A stretch of DNA of 64,000 nucleotides, taken from contig CAILAC010000003.1 of the NCBI GenBank assembly GCA_903832055.1, positions 1 to 64,000 on the forward strand, in the 5' to 3' direction. Below the pieces are notes generated by a model. It made no database searches and was not told the DNA's origin. It was given only the letters and a program-made list of their open reading frames with translations. Origin of the DNA: an uncultured Acidobacteriota bacterium (GTDB lineage: Bacteria; Acidobacteriota; Terriglobia; Terriglobales; Acidobacteriaceae). The translations under genes were made by a program, and so were the position numbers. Shown piece by piece: positions 1-7,731 of the stretch (the first letter of the stretch is position 1; each line of letters opens with the position of its first letter).

Positions 1-1
1 C

Positions 2-931
2 CGCATGACCGACCACCTCGGCACCCAGGTCGGCACCCTCTCCTCAACAGGACTGCTGCTCAGCGCCACAGACTACGCCCCCTTCGGGCAGGTCTTCGCG
101 GGTGGCTCGACCGACCCGTATAAATTCACCGGCAAAGAACGCGATTCCGAATCAGGAAACGACTACTTCGGGGCTCGATACTCCAGCAGCGCGATGGGAA
201 GATGGATGAGCCCGGATCCGTCTGGCTTATTCTTTGCTGATCAATCGAATCCACAGAGCTTCAATCTGTATGGATACGTTCGCAACAACCCCGTCAACAG
301 CATAGATACTGACGGGCTTCTCACCATTATTCTGCCTGGAACGTATTGGGATTCTAAGGATTGGAATTACCAAAACCCACTCATAGGTGAGGCGACCGCA
401 CATTTTCACGAGCAGCATCAGACTTGGCTCGATGAGTGGACTCCTCATCGGGATCGCGACTCAGATCGTGAGGCTGCGGCCGAAGGACTGAGAGACTTTA
501 TCAATAATTATAATTTTGCGCCTGGAGAAACACTCAACATCGTTACGCATAGCCACGGAGGAACAGTCGCACTGCGGGCCGCAGACCTTGGACTCAAACA
601 CAAAATTGACATTCTCATCACTTTGGGCGCGCCTTTCGGATACGGAAGAATGAGCGCTGGAATCGGGGAGTGGTACAACGTGACCGGGTCCGGAAACGAT
701 GTTCAGCCAGCCGCATCCAAGGGGTGCTGGACCACGGCCGGATGTTCAACTCAACAAGGTGCGCACAACACAACAGTCCAGGCTGGTAGCCATACTGCAT
801 TATGGCAAAACAGTGACGTGAGGAATCTTTGGTGGAACTGGTTCCTGAATCAACAAGGGCAGACGCAGCCGAGGCCAAAGAACAGTTGCACAATTGTCGT
901 AACTCCGAACGGAAGCTCCGGAGATTGCTAA
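2..931 (+). CDS. RHS-repeat protein C-terminus with lipase-like toxin domain (5' partial)
   Basis: This is the 3' end of an rhs gene that begins before the window; the frame is open to the left edge. Residues about 1-105 from the first Met are the RHS-associated core: a DHLGT motif, TGKERDSESGNDYFGARYSS, then the PxxxxxDxDG boundary near residue 100, where RHS cores normally stop and variable toxin tips begin. The tip (about 200 residues) has a nucleophile-elbow sequence THSHGG and a late GSHTALW histidine, so I infer an alpha/beta-hydrolase (lipase or esterase-like) effector. RHS proteins form a shell that encloses a cleaved C-terminal toxin and are delivered by contact-dependent or secretion systems. 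The next gene, 7 bp away, is a candidate immunity gene. The RHS assignment is firm; the lipase activity of the tip is inferred from two short motifs. Confidence 0.85.
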   Translation, partial: RMTDHLGTQVGTLSSTGLLLSATDYAPFGQVFAGGSTDPYKFTGKERDSESGNDYFGARYSSSAMGRWMSPDPSGLFFADQSNPQSFNLYGYVRNNPVNSIDTDGLLTIILPGTYWDSKDWNYQNPLIGEATAHFHEQHQTWLDEWTPHRDRDSDREAAAEGLRDFINNYNFAPGETLNIVTHSHGGTVALRAADLGLKHKIDILITLGAPFGYGRMSAGIGEWYNVTGSGNDVQPAASKGCWTTAGCSTQQGAHNTTVQAGSHTALWQNSDVRNLWWNWFLNQQGQTQPRPKNSCTIVVTPNGSSGDC

Positions 932-938
932 TCAAGCG

Positions 939-1526
939 ATGCCATTTATCACTGATCGAGCAATATTCGGAGGATGGCGGTTCAAAACTATTGATCGGAG
1001 GCAAATCTTGGCTATTGAGCAGCATAGAATTCTGCGAAACATTACCATCGCAATCGTCTGGGGAGGCATGCTCATTTGCTGTACGTTAGCCATAAAGTAT
1101 TTCTATGGCCTGCATAGCACGGCAACGCTTTATCCATACAAGAACCAATTCGAACAAAATGTCGCCGTCGTGCGAACCGCATTGATCGCAACAGTCGCTT
1201 CTTCATGGGCGATCTGGTTTGGTATAGGGAAAGAGCACAGGGTGGTGATTGTCGCGTTAAGGACAGGATTGGCAAGCTTGCTTACGCTGACGATCTACGG
1301 GATAGCAGGATGTGGCGGGCTCCTAGGAGGCGACTCGATTGTCGGAGGTTGGCACCGGTCAACCGATGCTATTTTTCCTTCCACATTCTTTTCGGAATAC
1401 AACTGGCTCACATTTGTCTTAGAAGTCGCCCCGACAACTTCTCTCTTTGCGGCTCTGCTTGTGTATGCGTTGTTTCGTCTTCAACGATATGGCAAAACGC
1501 GTACGACGCGAGGTGAGCATCTATGA
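939..1526 (+). CDS. Multi-pass membrane protein, candidate immunity to the RHS toxin
   Basis: A 195-residue protein with no family I recognise. It has about four hydrophobic segments (roughly residues 33-53, 77-97, 105-128 and 155-178) separated by short polar loops, and a basic C-terminus (RLQRYGKTRTTR). The ATG lies 7 bp after the rhs stop codon, the usual place for the cognate immunity gene of a polymorphic toxin. If the toxin is a phospholipase acting on membranes, a membrane-embedded immunity protein would make sense. That link rests on position only. An unrelated membrane protein is possible. Confidence 0.55.
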   Translation: MPFITDRAIFGGWRFKTIDRRQILAIEQHRILRNITIAIVWGGMLICCTLAIKYFYGLHSTATLYPYKNQFEQNVAVVRTALIATVASSWAIWFGIGKEHRVVIVALRTGLASLLTLTIYGIAGCGGLLGGDSIVGGWHRSTDAIFPSTFFSEYNWLTFVLEVAPTTSLFAALLVYALFRLQRYGKTRTTRGEHL

Positions 1527-1574
1527 CGGTTGCATCCGCATATGCAACCGAAGTGTTTTCTACGATCCCGTTCT

Positions 1575-1640
1575 ACCGGCAAAGAATGAGACCAACAGTC
1601 CGGCAATGACTACTTCGGGGCTAGGTACTATGGGCGGGTG
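1575..1640 (+). pseudogene. Decayed copy of the RHS core motif
   Basis: Translated in this frame the stretch reads TGKE-stop-DQQSGNDYFGARYYG. It aligns without gaps to TGKERDSESGNDYFGAR of the intact rhs core at 128-181. The arginine codon is replaced by TGA. The two copies share an uninterrupted 15-base block (gactacttcggggct). It is a leftover of a second rhs tip, as expected where displaced C-terminal cassettes accumulate downstream of rhs genes. It is too short to encode anything functional. Confidence 0.7.
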
Positions 1641-1730
1641 GCCCTCGATAAGGTCGAAGGCTTTGTCAAGGCACAGATTTGCTGTGCGGTGCGTGAGCGG
1701 CGCGAACACCCGGAAGCATCCGCCACACCC

Positions 1731-1755
1731 ACCCTTCCCAAAATCGGGGAAGGGT
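1731..1755. repeat. Extragenic palindrome (REP-like hairpin)
   Basis: ACCCTTCCC pairs with GGGAAGGGT around a short loop, in non-coding sequence between the rhs remnant and doxX. It resembles the short G/C-rich extragenic palindromes scattered in acidobacterial genomes. It could also terminate transcription from either side, but no T-run follows. Nothing else is visible in 1641-1811. Confidence 0.4.
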
Positions 1756-1811
1756 AGGGCATCCAGCTTCGTATTAACTTGAGGAGAAAACAAGGGTGGG
1801 GTAACCTGCGG

Positions 1812-2300
1812 CTAATTATCGCTAAGGGAGTTGGACTTTGGGAGGAGGAGGGTGATGAGGGAGTCGAGGGCCCATTGGCCGGGTCCGAAGATGAGGACCA
1901 TGAGGGCGGCGAACCAGAAGGTGTAGGGGTCGGCGGCGTAGAACTTGCCCGGGTCAGAGAGGATTTGGCCGAGGGCTTCGCGGTCGGCGGTCCAATAGGC
2001 GACGGACATGTTGAGGAACAGGACAAGCCCGATGATGCGGCTGCCGAGGCCGAGAGCGAGCAGGATGCCGCCGACGAATTCGACGAGTGAGACGAAGATG
2101 GCGGTGAGGTGGGGCTGGGGGAGGCCGAGTGAGGTGAAGAAATCAGTCACCTGGGCGATGCGGTGGAGTTTGCCCCAGCCGGTCTGGGCGAACTGCCATC
2201 CCCAGTAGAGGCGGACGGCAAGCAGGAGCGGGCTTTGGCCGTAGTTGAGCAGGTTGACAGCGGAGAGGTAGAGGGCGCGGAGGCGAGCGAGCAGGGACAT
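1812..2300 (-). CDS. DoxX family membrane protein of the bufferin operon
   Basis: A 162-residue integral membrane protein of the DoxX family (four predicted helices, with the WGWQFAQTGWGKL and GLGSRIIGLVLFLNM segments typical of it). The ATG at 2300 is preferred over a longer reading because the family sequence starts there and an AAAGG sequence sits just upstream. DoxX proteins are the usual fourth member (BufD/HvfD) of operons that make cysteine-modified metal-binding peptides. Here it is the last gene after precursor, MNIO enzyme and partner protein. A 130-bp gap precedes it, so it may have its own promoter. Its role in the pathway is not established; a redox or membrane-partner role is inferred. 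Confidence 0.8.
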   Translation of the reverse strand: MSLLARLRALYLSAVNLLNYGQSPLLLAVRLYWGWQFAQTGWGKLHRIAQVTDFFTSLGLPQPHLTAIFVSLVEFVGGILLALGLGSRIIGLVLFLNMSVAYWTADREALGQILSDPGKFYAADPYTFWFAALMVLIFGPGQWALDSLITLLLPKSNSLSDN

Positions 2301-2430
2301 GGTGGTGCCTTTCGGAATTAAAGTACGAGTGTGAGTGTGAAGTGCAAGGGCTAACAGCAGATTCCCTGCGGGAATGACAGACAAAAAGGCAAATTCAAGG
2401 GCAACAGCAACTGCTGGTTCTTTGCTTCGT

Positions 2431-3336
2431 TCAGGATGACAAAGGCTCTGGAACGGGGGAGCAGAGCCAGCCGAGTTCGGCCCAGTTGGTGAACCATTGC
2501 TGGACGAGAGCCAATTGTTTGGGGGCAGCGATGCGAGCGCCTGCGAAACCTGTCTGCAGGGCTTCGGGGAGGGTTGCTCCGGCGCGCAGGGCGGTGAGGG
2601 TTTGATATTCAGGCCGGGTGAGTGGTTTGTAGTAGAGCGAGTCGTCGGCGCGGTGGATGGCCAGCCATGTCGACTTTTTGCGCATGCGGAGAGGCTGGAT
2701 ATTTTCCGTGGCGGCGTGGTCAGCCCGGGAACCCGCTTCAGAGGATTCGCGCTTCTGGCGCTGGTGCATCTGGAGGACGAAGTCGTCTGCTGGATAGCTG
2801 AGAGCGAGGAGTTGGACGTGAGGCTGGAGGCCTAGCCGGGAATCTGCGCCAAGGGCGGCGACTTCAGCAAGACTCAAGGGGGGGAGTTCGGCGTTGTCGA
2901 AGGCCTCGACGCATGCCCACTCGACCTGGATGACGTCAAGCGCAAGTGCGAATCTTGATCCTGCAAAGCTCGGGTTGGCGGTGAGCCAGGTGTGGAGGCG
3001 CGATCCGAGGTTGCGCAGGGTGAACGAGCGGCTGGGGTGGGCGGTGAGGTAGGCGTTCATCAGCGGTTCGAAGCGCGCAGGGCCGACGACGGCGCGGAGG
3101 GCCGGGAAATCTTCTGTGAAAGCGCTTCGCAGGCGGAACCAATACTGGCGGTTGTAGATTTCGAGGCGGTCGAAGGAGGTTAAGAGGCTGTTGGGTTGGA
3201 TGAATTCGGCAGCGACATCGGACATGAGGCGGCCGTCGGCATTGACCGGCTGCATGAGCTCGTCAGCAGTGAGGGGCTGCATGACGGCGGCGGCCATGGT
3301 GCGCTGGAGTTGTTCTAGAGACATGGTGGAATTCAT
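2431..3336 (-). CDS. BufC/HvfC-like partner protein of MNIO enzyme (DUF2063 domain)
   Basis: A 301-residue protein whose N-terminal ~100 residues carry the DUF2063 'putative DNA-binding' domain: LQRTMAAAVM, then LEIYNRQYWFRL and DFPALRAVVG. Despite the old name, this family acts as the precursor-binding partner of DUF692 enzymes in bufferin and HvfA maturation. The start overlaps the stop of the upstream MNIO gene by an ATGA sequence, so translation is probably coupled, as expected for two subunits of one complex. The C-terminal half (from about residue 170) is variable and probably contacts the peptide. The family assignment is strong; the partner role comes from the known operon architecture. 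Confidence 0.85.
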   Translation of the reverse strand: MNSTMSLEQLQRTMAAAVMQPLTADELMQPVNADGRLMSDVAAEFIQPNSLLTSFDRLEIYNRQYWFRLRSAFTEDFPALRAVVGPARFEPLMNAYLTAHPSRSFTLRNLGSRLHTWLTANPSFAGSRFALALDVIQVEWACVEAFDNAELPPLSLAEVAALGADSRLGLQPHVQLLALSYPADDFVLQMHQRQKRESSEAGSRADHAATENIQPLRMRKKSTWLAIHRADDSLYYKPLTRPEYQTLTALRAGATLPEALQTGFAGARIAAPKQLALVQQWFTNWAELGWLCSPVPEPLSS

Positions 3337-4211
3337 AGTGCGACTCCGGCCAGGAGCGTATGTTCATCGGGCGAGGGCTGCTGGGGTTGGAGGTAGCGCT
3401 CGGCTTTGCGGGCCTCGGCCCAGACTTCGTCGAAGGTGGGGATGAGATCGTCCCATTCGAGGAGGGTGGGGGTGGGGCCGCAACGTTCGATGGCGCGGGC
3501 GTAGAGCTGCCAGACGGGCTCGATGACAGGGTGATCGTGGGTGTCGAGAATGTATTTTTCGTAGCGGGTATGGCCTGCGATGTGGATCTGAGCGACGCGC
3601 TCGGCGGGGATGGCGTTGACGTAATCCATGGGGGCGAAGTCGTGATTGACGCTGGAAACGTAGATATTGTTGACGTCAAGGAGGATGCCGCAGTCGGCGC
3701 GTTCGACGACCTCGTTGAGGAACTCCCACTCGGTCATCTGGGAGTCGGTGAAGGCGGCGTAGCTGGAGACGTTCTCGACGGCTACGGGGATTTCGAGGAA
3801 GTCCTGGACAAGGCGGATGCGGGCGGCGGTTTTCTCGACGGCCTCCCAGGTGTAGGGCAAGGGGAGCAGGTCGTGGGAGTAGGTGCCGTCGATGGAACCC
3901 CAGCAGAGGTGGTCAGAGAGCCAGGGGGTTTGGGTACGGCGAACCAGGGTCTTGAGACGGCGGAGATGTTCGCGGTCGGGGGCCTGGGAGGAACCGAAGT
4001 ACATGCTGACGCCGTGCTGGACAACTTTGTACTGGTCCATTATGCGATCAAGCATGCGGAGTGGGCGGCCGCCGTCGACCATGTAGTTTTCTGAGATGAT
4101 TTCGAACCAGTCGACGGCCGGTTTATGGGCGAAGATGTGGTCGTAGTGGGGGATGCGCAGGCCGATTCCGACGCCGTGAGTTTGGAATGCGTTGAAGCGA
4201 TTGGCGGCCAT
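3333..4211 (-). CDS. MNIO (DUF692) iron-dependent peptide-modifying oxidase, BufB/HvfB-like
   Basis: A 292-residue DUF692 protein, a TIM-barrel multinuclear non-heme iron oxidase. Seen in the sequence: GIGLRIPHYDHI at the start, FEIISENYM, VVQHGVSMYFGS, LSDHLCWG, VENVSSYA, LLDVNNIYVSS and QIHIAGHT, which supply the His/Asp/Glu iron ligands of the family. These enzymes convert cysteines of small precursor peptides into oxazolone/thioamide or thiooxazole groups. The Cys-rich precursor gene lies 104 bp upstream and the partner gene overlaps downstream. An ATG six bases earlier (4217) is possible, but AGGA is better spaced for 4211. Confidence 0.92.
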   Translation of the reverse strand: MAANRFNAFQTHGVGIGLRIPHYDHIFAHKPAVDWFEIISENYMVDGGRPLRMLDRIMDQYKVVQHGVSMYFGSSQAPDREHLRRLKTLVRRTQTPWLSDHLCWGSIDGTYSHDLLPLPYTWEAVEKTAARIRLVQDFLEIPVAVENVSSYAAFTDSQMTEWEFLNEVVERADCGILLDVNNIYVSSVNHDFAPMDYVNAIPAERVAQIHIAGHTRYEKYILDTHDHPVIEPVWQLYARAIERCGPTPTLLEWDDLIPTFDEVWAEARKAERYLQPQQPSPDEHTLLAGVAL

Positions 4212-4315
4212 GCGCATTTCCTTTTTGGAGGGTCAGGGTTGGATCGGTTGAGTTATAGGCAGGGACCGGGGTGGAATAATCGGTTGAGTTATCCACCCCA
4301 GGCTGCGGAGTGGAG

Positions 4316-4615
4316 TTAGATAACTGAAGGTGGCTTGGAGCCGTCGGTGGCGCATCCGCCCTTGCCCTTGCAATCATTCTTGCCCTTGCAGCCGTTGGCG
4401 CTGGACTTGCAGCCGCCCTGGCCCTTGCAATCGTTCTTTCCCTTACAGGAATGCTTGCCTTTGTCCTGATCCTGGCTGGCGAGGCGCATGCCGGCAACAG
4501 CAGAGACGCGGGTTTTGGCGGAAGTGTGGTTGGTGGGCTGAGCAGCGGCCATAGTGCCGCCAACGAGTCCGGTGAGAGCGGCGCTGAGCAGGAGGGCATT
4601 GATGGAGTTCTTCAT
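4316..4615 (-). CDS. Bufferin/HvfA-type Cys-rich precursor peptide
   Basis: A 99-residue secreted peptide. Residues 1-24 form a Sec signal peptide (KNS, hydrophobic stretch, cleavage near AAA-QP). The C-terminal third is Lys/Gly-rich with six cysteines in two near-identical 13-residue units, CKGKNDCKGQGGC and CKGKNDCKGKGGC, separated by a short KSSANG linker. Such repeats are the substrate of the DUF692 enzyme encoded next door, and the product is a periplasmic copper-binding metallophore in characterised members. The ATG at 4615 is chosen because GAGGAAA sits 6 bases upstream; an in-frame ATG at 4630 lacks this. A promoter-like motif shared with the neighbouring ECF sigma gene lies about 105-140 bp upstream. 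Confidence 0.85.
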   Translation of the reverse strand: MKNSINALLLSAALTGLVGGTMAAAQPTNHTSAKTRVSAVAGMRLASQDQDKGKHSCKGKNDCKGQGGCKSSANGCKGKNDCKGKGGCATDGSKPPSVI

Positions 4616-4720
4616 GGGTGATTTCCTCATTTTGGATTTGTGAGCGGAATCAATCCGCTGGGTTGATGCACGGCAGAAGCTGAGAATCTCTCGTTTGCCT
4701 CTGCAGGGAAGACTTACGCT

Positions 4721-4753
4721 GTGTAGGAGTGGGGGCCGGACGCAAAGGTTACA
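4721..4753 (-). promoter_or_regulatory. Putative ECF promoter of the bufferin operon
   Basis: Read on the minus strand, TGTAACC (rc of 4747-4753) is followed after about 18 bases by TCCTACA (4722-4728). The same pair, TGTAACC and ATCTACA, occurs upstream of the ECF sigma gene. GTAACC-type -35 boxes are known for ECF factors that control such operons in other phyla. The rest of 4631-4843 holds no gene. Confidence 0.5.
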
Positions 4754-4843
4754 AGGTGCTCCAAAAAAAATCTGAGACTAAGATTTTAGGGAGTCATACG
4801 CATGCCTTGGAGAAGGACAGGGCGTTGCGATAGGCTGTGACCT

Positions 4844-5308
4844 GTGGCGAATCAAGAGACCTTAGCTGTTACAACTGCACGGCCGTCGCGGCGAGTTCGG
4901 ATTGCTGCGCTCACAGGATTTGCATTTGCGATATTGCAGAGCTTGTGCACAGCGGTGATTGCGATCAGTAGCATCCGCGTGGCGATTGGGTTGACTGCGC
5001 TGGCGGCGGCCGGGGGCATTTATGCGCCGGCGCGGGGTTTTCACCAGGACGCGATACGGATTCCAATGCTGATTCTGGGGGGATTGGGTGCGGTGATCAA
5101 TCTGGCTGTGCTGGCGCGTGTGTGGCGACTGCGGGCGCGTGCCTCAGCGGGCTGGCGGCGCAGGGAAATCACGGCAAAAGAGCGCCGTTCAGAGCGATTG
5201 CAACTGGCGTTGGCGCTGCTGACGCTGGTGCTGATTGGGGCAGAAAGCTGGACGCATTCAATGGTGCATCGGACAGGCCCGCCGCCCACACAAACACATA
5301 GCGGATAG
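4844..5308 (+). CDS. Small membrane protein of unknown function
   Basis: A 154-residue protein starting at GTG, divergent from the bufferin precursor gene. Hydrophobic stretches at about residues 20-42, 46-58, 73-93 and 119-137 suggest three or four membrane helices. The segment between (about 95-118) is strongly basic and arginine-rich (RLRARASAGWRRREIT), probably cytoplasmic. No recognisable family motif. It sits between the bufferin operon and the sigma/anti-sigma pair but on the opposite strand, so any link to metal handling is only positional. Confidence 0.5.
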   Translation: MANQETLAVTTARPSRRVRIAALTGFAFAILQSLCTAVIAISSIRVAIGLTALAAAGGIYAPARGFHQDAIRIPMLILGGLGAVINLAVLARVWRLRARASAGWRRREITAKERRSERLQLALALLTLVLIGAESWTHSMVHRTGPPPTQTHSG

Positions 5309-5363
5309 AGCAGGCGGGAAGTGGACATCTCACGCGAGTGAGGTTTTTGGTCGCGCGGCGGAT

Positions 5364-5609
5364 CTAGACGCGCGGTTCATTGAGGACTTCCTGAAGTCGC
5401 TCATGCAGCCGTTCGCTGTAGCCGCGGGGGATTTCGAAGATGCGTTCGTCGGCCATGAGGACGACGACGTTGCGCGTAGAGTCCATGACGGCTGAGCAGA
5501 TTTCGCAGTGCTCGAGGTGGCGGTCGATTTCGGCGCGCAACATCGGCTCTACATCCCCATCGATGTAGTCGGAGATGTGATCCCAGACATGTTTGCAATC
5601 AATTTTCAT
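5364..5609 (-). CDS. Zinc-finger anti-sigma factor (ZAS type)
   Basis: An 81-residue soluble protein with the zinc-binding anti-sigma signature HLEHCEIC (H31, C35, C38), preceded by a helix starting DCKHVWDHISDYIDGD. There is no membrane helix, so it should sequester its sigma factor in the cytoplasm. Its ATG overlaps the stop of the sigma gene (ATGA), giving translational coupling and roughly matched amounts. Zinc or thiol oxidation is the usual release signal for this fold; the actual signal here is unknown. Confidence 0.85.
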   Translation of the reverse strand: MKIDCKHVWDHISDYIDGDVEPMLRAEIDRHLEHCEICSAVMDSTRNVVVLMADERIFEIPRGYSERLHERLQEVLNEPRV

Positions 5610-6250
5610 ACGCGCCTCCCAAAAAGCCCTCGCTTTGGCGTGGCAAAGCTCTTGAGCAGTGGAACCAACTCCTTTTGCAACATGGTGCGCGCCCTGTGCA
5701 GTCTTACTTTGACTGATCCGGCGGTGATGCCTAATACATCGGCAGTTTCCTGAACGTCCATTTCGTCGATATCTCTGAGTTGCACTACGTCGCGGTAAAT
5801 CGGGGGCAGATTCAGAATGGCCCGACAGAGGCATTCGCGGAGTTCCTTGCGTTCCAGGGCCTCCAGAGGAACTTCGCGCCAGTCGGTGAGCATGGCGGGG
5901 GTAAAGTCGCCTTTGGGAGCCTCGCCGTCCAGGTCTGGCTCGAGGGGCTCCTCGGGCCGGGAACTGCGTTTGCGCAGCAGGCCGAGACCTTCGTTACGCG
6001 CGATGGAGATGACCCAGGTGCTGAATTTGGCGTCGCCGCGGAAGTTGTGGAGGTTGCGGTAGACCTTGATGAATGCTTCCTGGGCTGCGTCTTCAGCGTC
6101 GGTTTCATTGCGCAGCAGGCTGAAGAGCATGACGAAGACGGCGCGTTCAAGGGGCCGGATAAGGTCGTGAAAGAGATGCTTTTCTCCAGCAAGAATCTTC
6201 GCGATGATTTGCGCGGTTGCTTCGGCGGACATGCTGGGTTGGGGAGTCAT
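5606..6250 (-). CDS. ECF-family RNA polymerase sigma factor
   Basis: A 214-residue sigma-70 family factor with only regions 2 and 4. Region 2 contains DAEDAAQEAFIKVYRNLHNF and FSTWVISIARN (core binding and -10 recognition); region 4 contains LPPIYRDVVQLRDIDEMDV followed by an HTH ending in SVKVRLHRAR (-35 recognition). It overlaps the ZAS anti-sigma gene. A TGTAACC-containing element upstream of it also occurs in front of the bufferin precursor gene about 1.6 kb away, which suggests autoregulation and control of the metallophore operon. The target assignment is inferred. Confidence 0.92.
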   Translation of the reverse strand: MTPQPSMSAEATAQIIAKILAGEKHLFHDLIRPLERAVFVMLFSLLRNETDAEDAAQEAFIKVYRNLHNFRGDAKFSTWVISIARNEGLGLLRKRSSRPEEPLEPDLDGEAPKGDFTPAMLTDWREVPLEALERKELRECLCRAILNLPPIYRDVVQLRDIDEMDVQETADVLGITAGSVKVRLHRARTMLQKELVPLLKSFATPKRGLFGRRV

Positions 6251-6332
6251 GCCTGCCTACAGGCTCCTTGCCGCGAACTCTCAGAGTTGCTGATTGGTGG
6301 AGGTCGGCGCATGCGCGCATCCTCATCAAAGC

Positions 6333-6363
6333 TGTAGATGGCTGAAAGATGCAGAAGGTTACA
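6333..6363 (-). promoter_or_regulatory. Putative autoregulated ECF promoter
   Basis: On the minus strand TGTAACC (rc of 6357-6363) is followed after 17 bases by ATCTACA (6333-6339), in front of the sigma gene. This matches the element upstream of the bufferin precursor gene. Confidence 0.5.
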
Positions 6364-6392
6364 GGAAACAATTTTTGACGGTGGATCGGGAA

Positions 6393-7667
6393 TCAACGGG
6401 CGAAGAGACTGAGGGGAATGGTCTCGGCCATGGCTTTGTATCCGGCGGGGGAGGGGTGCAGGTGGTCGCCGCAGTCAAAAGCCGGGAGCAACTGATCGGG
6501 GTGGGCGGGGTCGCGGAGTGTTGCGTCGAAATCAATGACGGCGTCGAAGTTGCCGGGGGTGCGAATCCATTGGTTGACGGCCAGGCGATCTGCTTCGCTG
6601 AGGGGCGAGGGGTGATAGTAGTTCGAGCCGACATAGGGAGTGATGGTAGCACCGTAGACGCGGAGACCGTGGGCATGGGCGCGAGTGACGATCTGCAAAT
6701 AGGCGGCGATGACTCGGGCGACGAGGGCTTTGTGGTCTGCGGGTGGAACTTCGCCGTCGCGGGCCAGGCCGCCTAGATCGTTGACGCCTTCAAAGACAAT
6801 CAGCCACCGGACCGCTGCCGGGGCAAGGACGTCGCGGTCAAAGCGGGCAAGGACGTTGGGACCGAGGCCGTCTGTGAGCAGGTGGTTGCCGCCGATGCCT
6901 TGATTTGAAACGCCGATGGTGCGGGTTTCAGGAGCCGCCTGCAGGCGTCGCGCGAGGATATCGGTCCAGCGGTCGTTGCCGTTGGTGGTGGCTCCGTGAC
7001 CGTCAGTGATGGAGTCGCCGAGGGCTACGATGGAGGCTGCATCGGGAGCGGCTTGCACGTCAATCGCGCCGACCTGGTACCAGTGGTCAATGTGTTTGGG
7101 TTCGACAAAAGTGGCGGCGCTGACCTGGTCGCCGTGAAGGTACCAGGTGGTCGCGCGGGAACCGGGATGTCCGGTCTGGCGGGCCGGAGGCCGATCGACC
7201 TGGAAGGAGACAGCCAGATCAGAAAGAGGTGCGATGGGGTAGTCGAGGGGGTCTGAGATGAATTCAGCGCCGGGGGGGATGGTGACCTCGGTCAAACCGG
7301 CAAACATGAGCGACCGGTCGGTCTTGACGTCGACGTCTGGAGCTGACGGCGACAAGGGTTTGGCCACGTGGACGCTGCTGATGTGGAGCGCATCGGTTCC
7401 GAAGACGTTAGAGAGATGCACACGGAGGGCTGTGCCACCGACGGAGAGGTGAAAGATCTGGCGGAGGGTGACGTCGTGGAGGTCTTCAGGTGGCAGAGCA
7501 TTTTGTGGCTCGGGGATTTGCTGGGATGCTCCCCAAGTGGCGACCCATGTTCCGGATCTGGTTTCGGGCCTGGCTGAAGGCGTGGTCGCGGGCTGGGCGC
7601 AGAGAGAGACGGCGAGCACCAGACAGCTAGTGGCAGCAGCGAATTTTGGTGCATGTTTCGTCAGCAT
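6393..7667 (-). CDS. Secreted SGNH/GDSL-family hydrolase
   Basis: A 424-residue exported esterase. Residues 1-25 form a signal peptide (LVLAVSLCAQ). An N-terminal beta-rich region (about 40-200) precedes the SGNH domain: block I IVALGDSITDG (nucleophile Ser), block II NQGIGGN (Gly), block III FEGVNDLG (Asn) and block V DHLHPSPAGY (Asp and His). All four catalytic blocks are present. The substrate cannot be read from the sequence. The divergent CE15 glucuronoyl esterase gene suggests acetyl or other ester groups on plant cell-wall polysaccharides. Confidence 0.88.
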   Translation of the reverse strand: MLTKHAPKFAAATSCLVLAVSLCAQPATTPSARPETRSGTWVATWGASQQIPEPQNALPPEDLHDVTLRQIFHLSVGGTALRVHLSNVFGTDALHISSVHVAKPLSPSAPDVDVKTDRSLMFAGLTEVTIPPGAEFISDPLDYPIAPLSDLAVSFQVDRPPARQTGHPGSRATTWYLHGDQVSAATFVEPKHIDHWYQVGAIDVQAAPDAASIVALGDSITDGHGATTNGNDRWTDILARRLQAAPETRTIGVSNQGIGGNHLLTDGLGPNVLARFDRDVLAPAAVRWLIVFEGVNDLGGLARDGEVPPADHKALVARVIAAYLQIVTRAHAHGLRVYGATITPYVGSNYYHPSPLSEADRLAVNQWIRTPGNFDAVIDFDATLRDPAHPDQLLPAFDCGDHLHPSPAGYKAMAETIPLSLFAR

Positions 7668-7731
7668 GGGTTTACCATTGGTCCCGAAGTAAATCGCTTT
7701 TCAAAGCGAGAAAAGCATACCAGTCTGGAGC

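Noticed and set aside
1587-1589. TGA in the rhs core remnant as selenocysteine
   Set aside because: It replaces an arginine, the fragment has no start and the frame decays on both sides.
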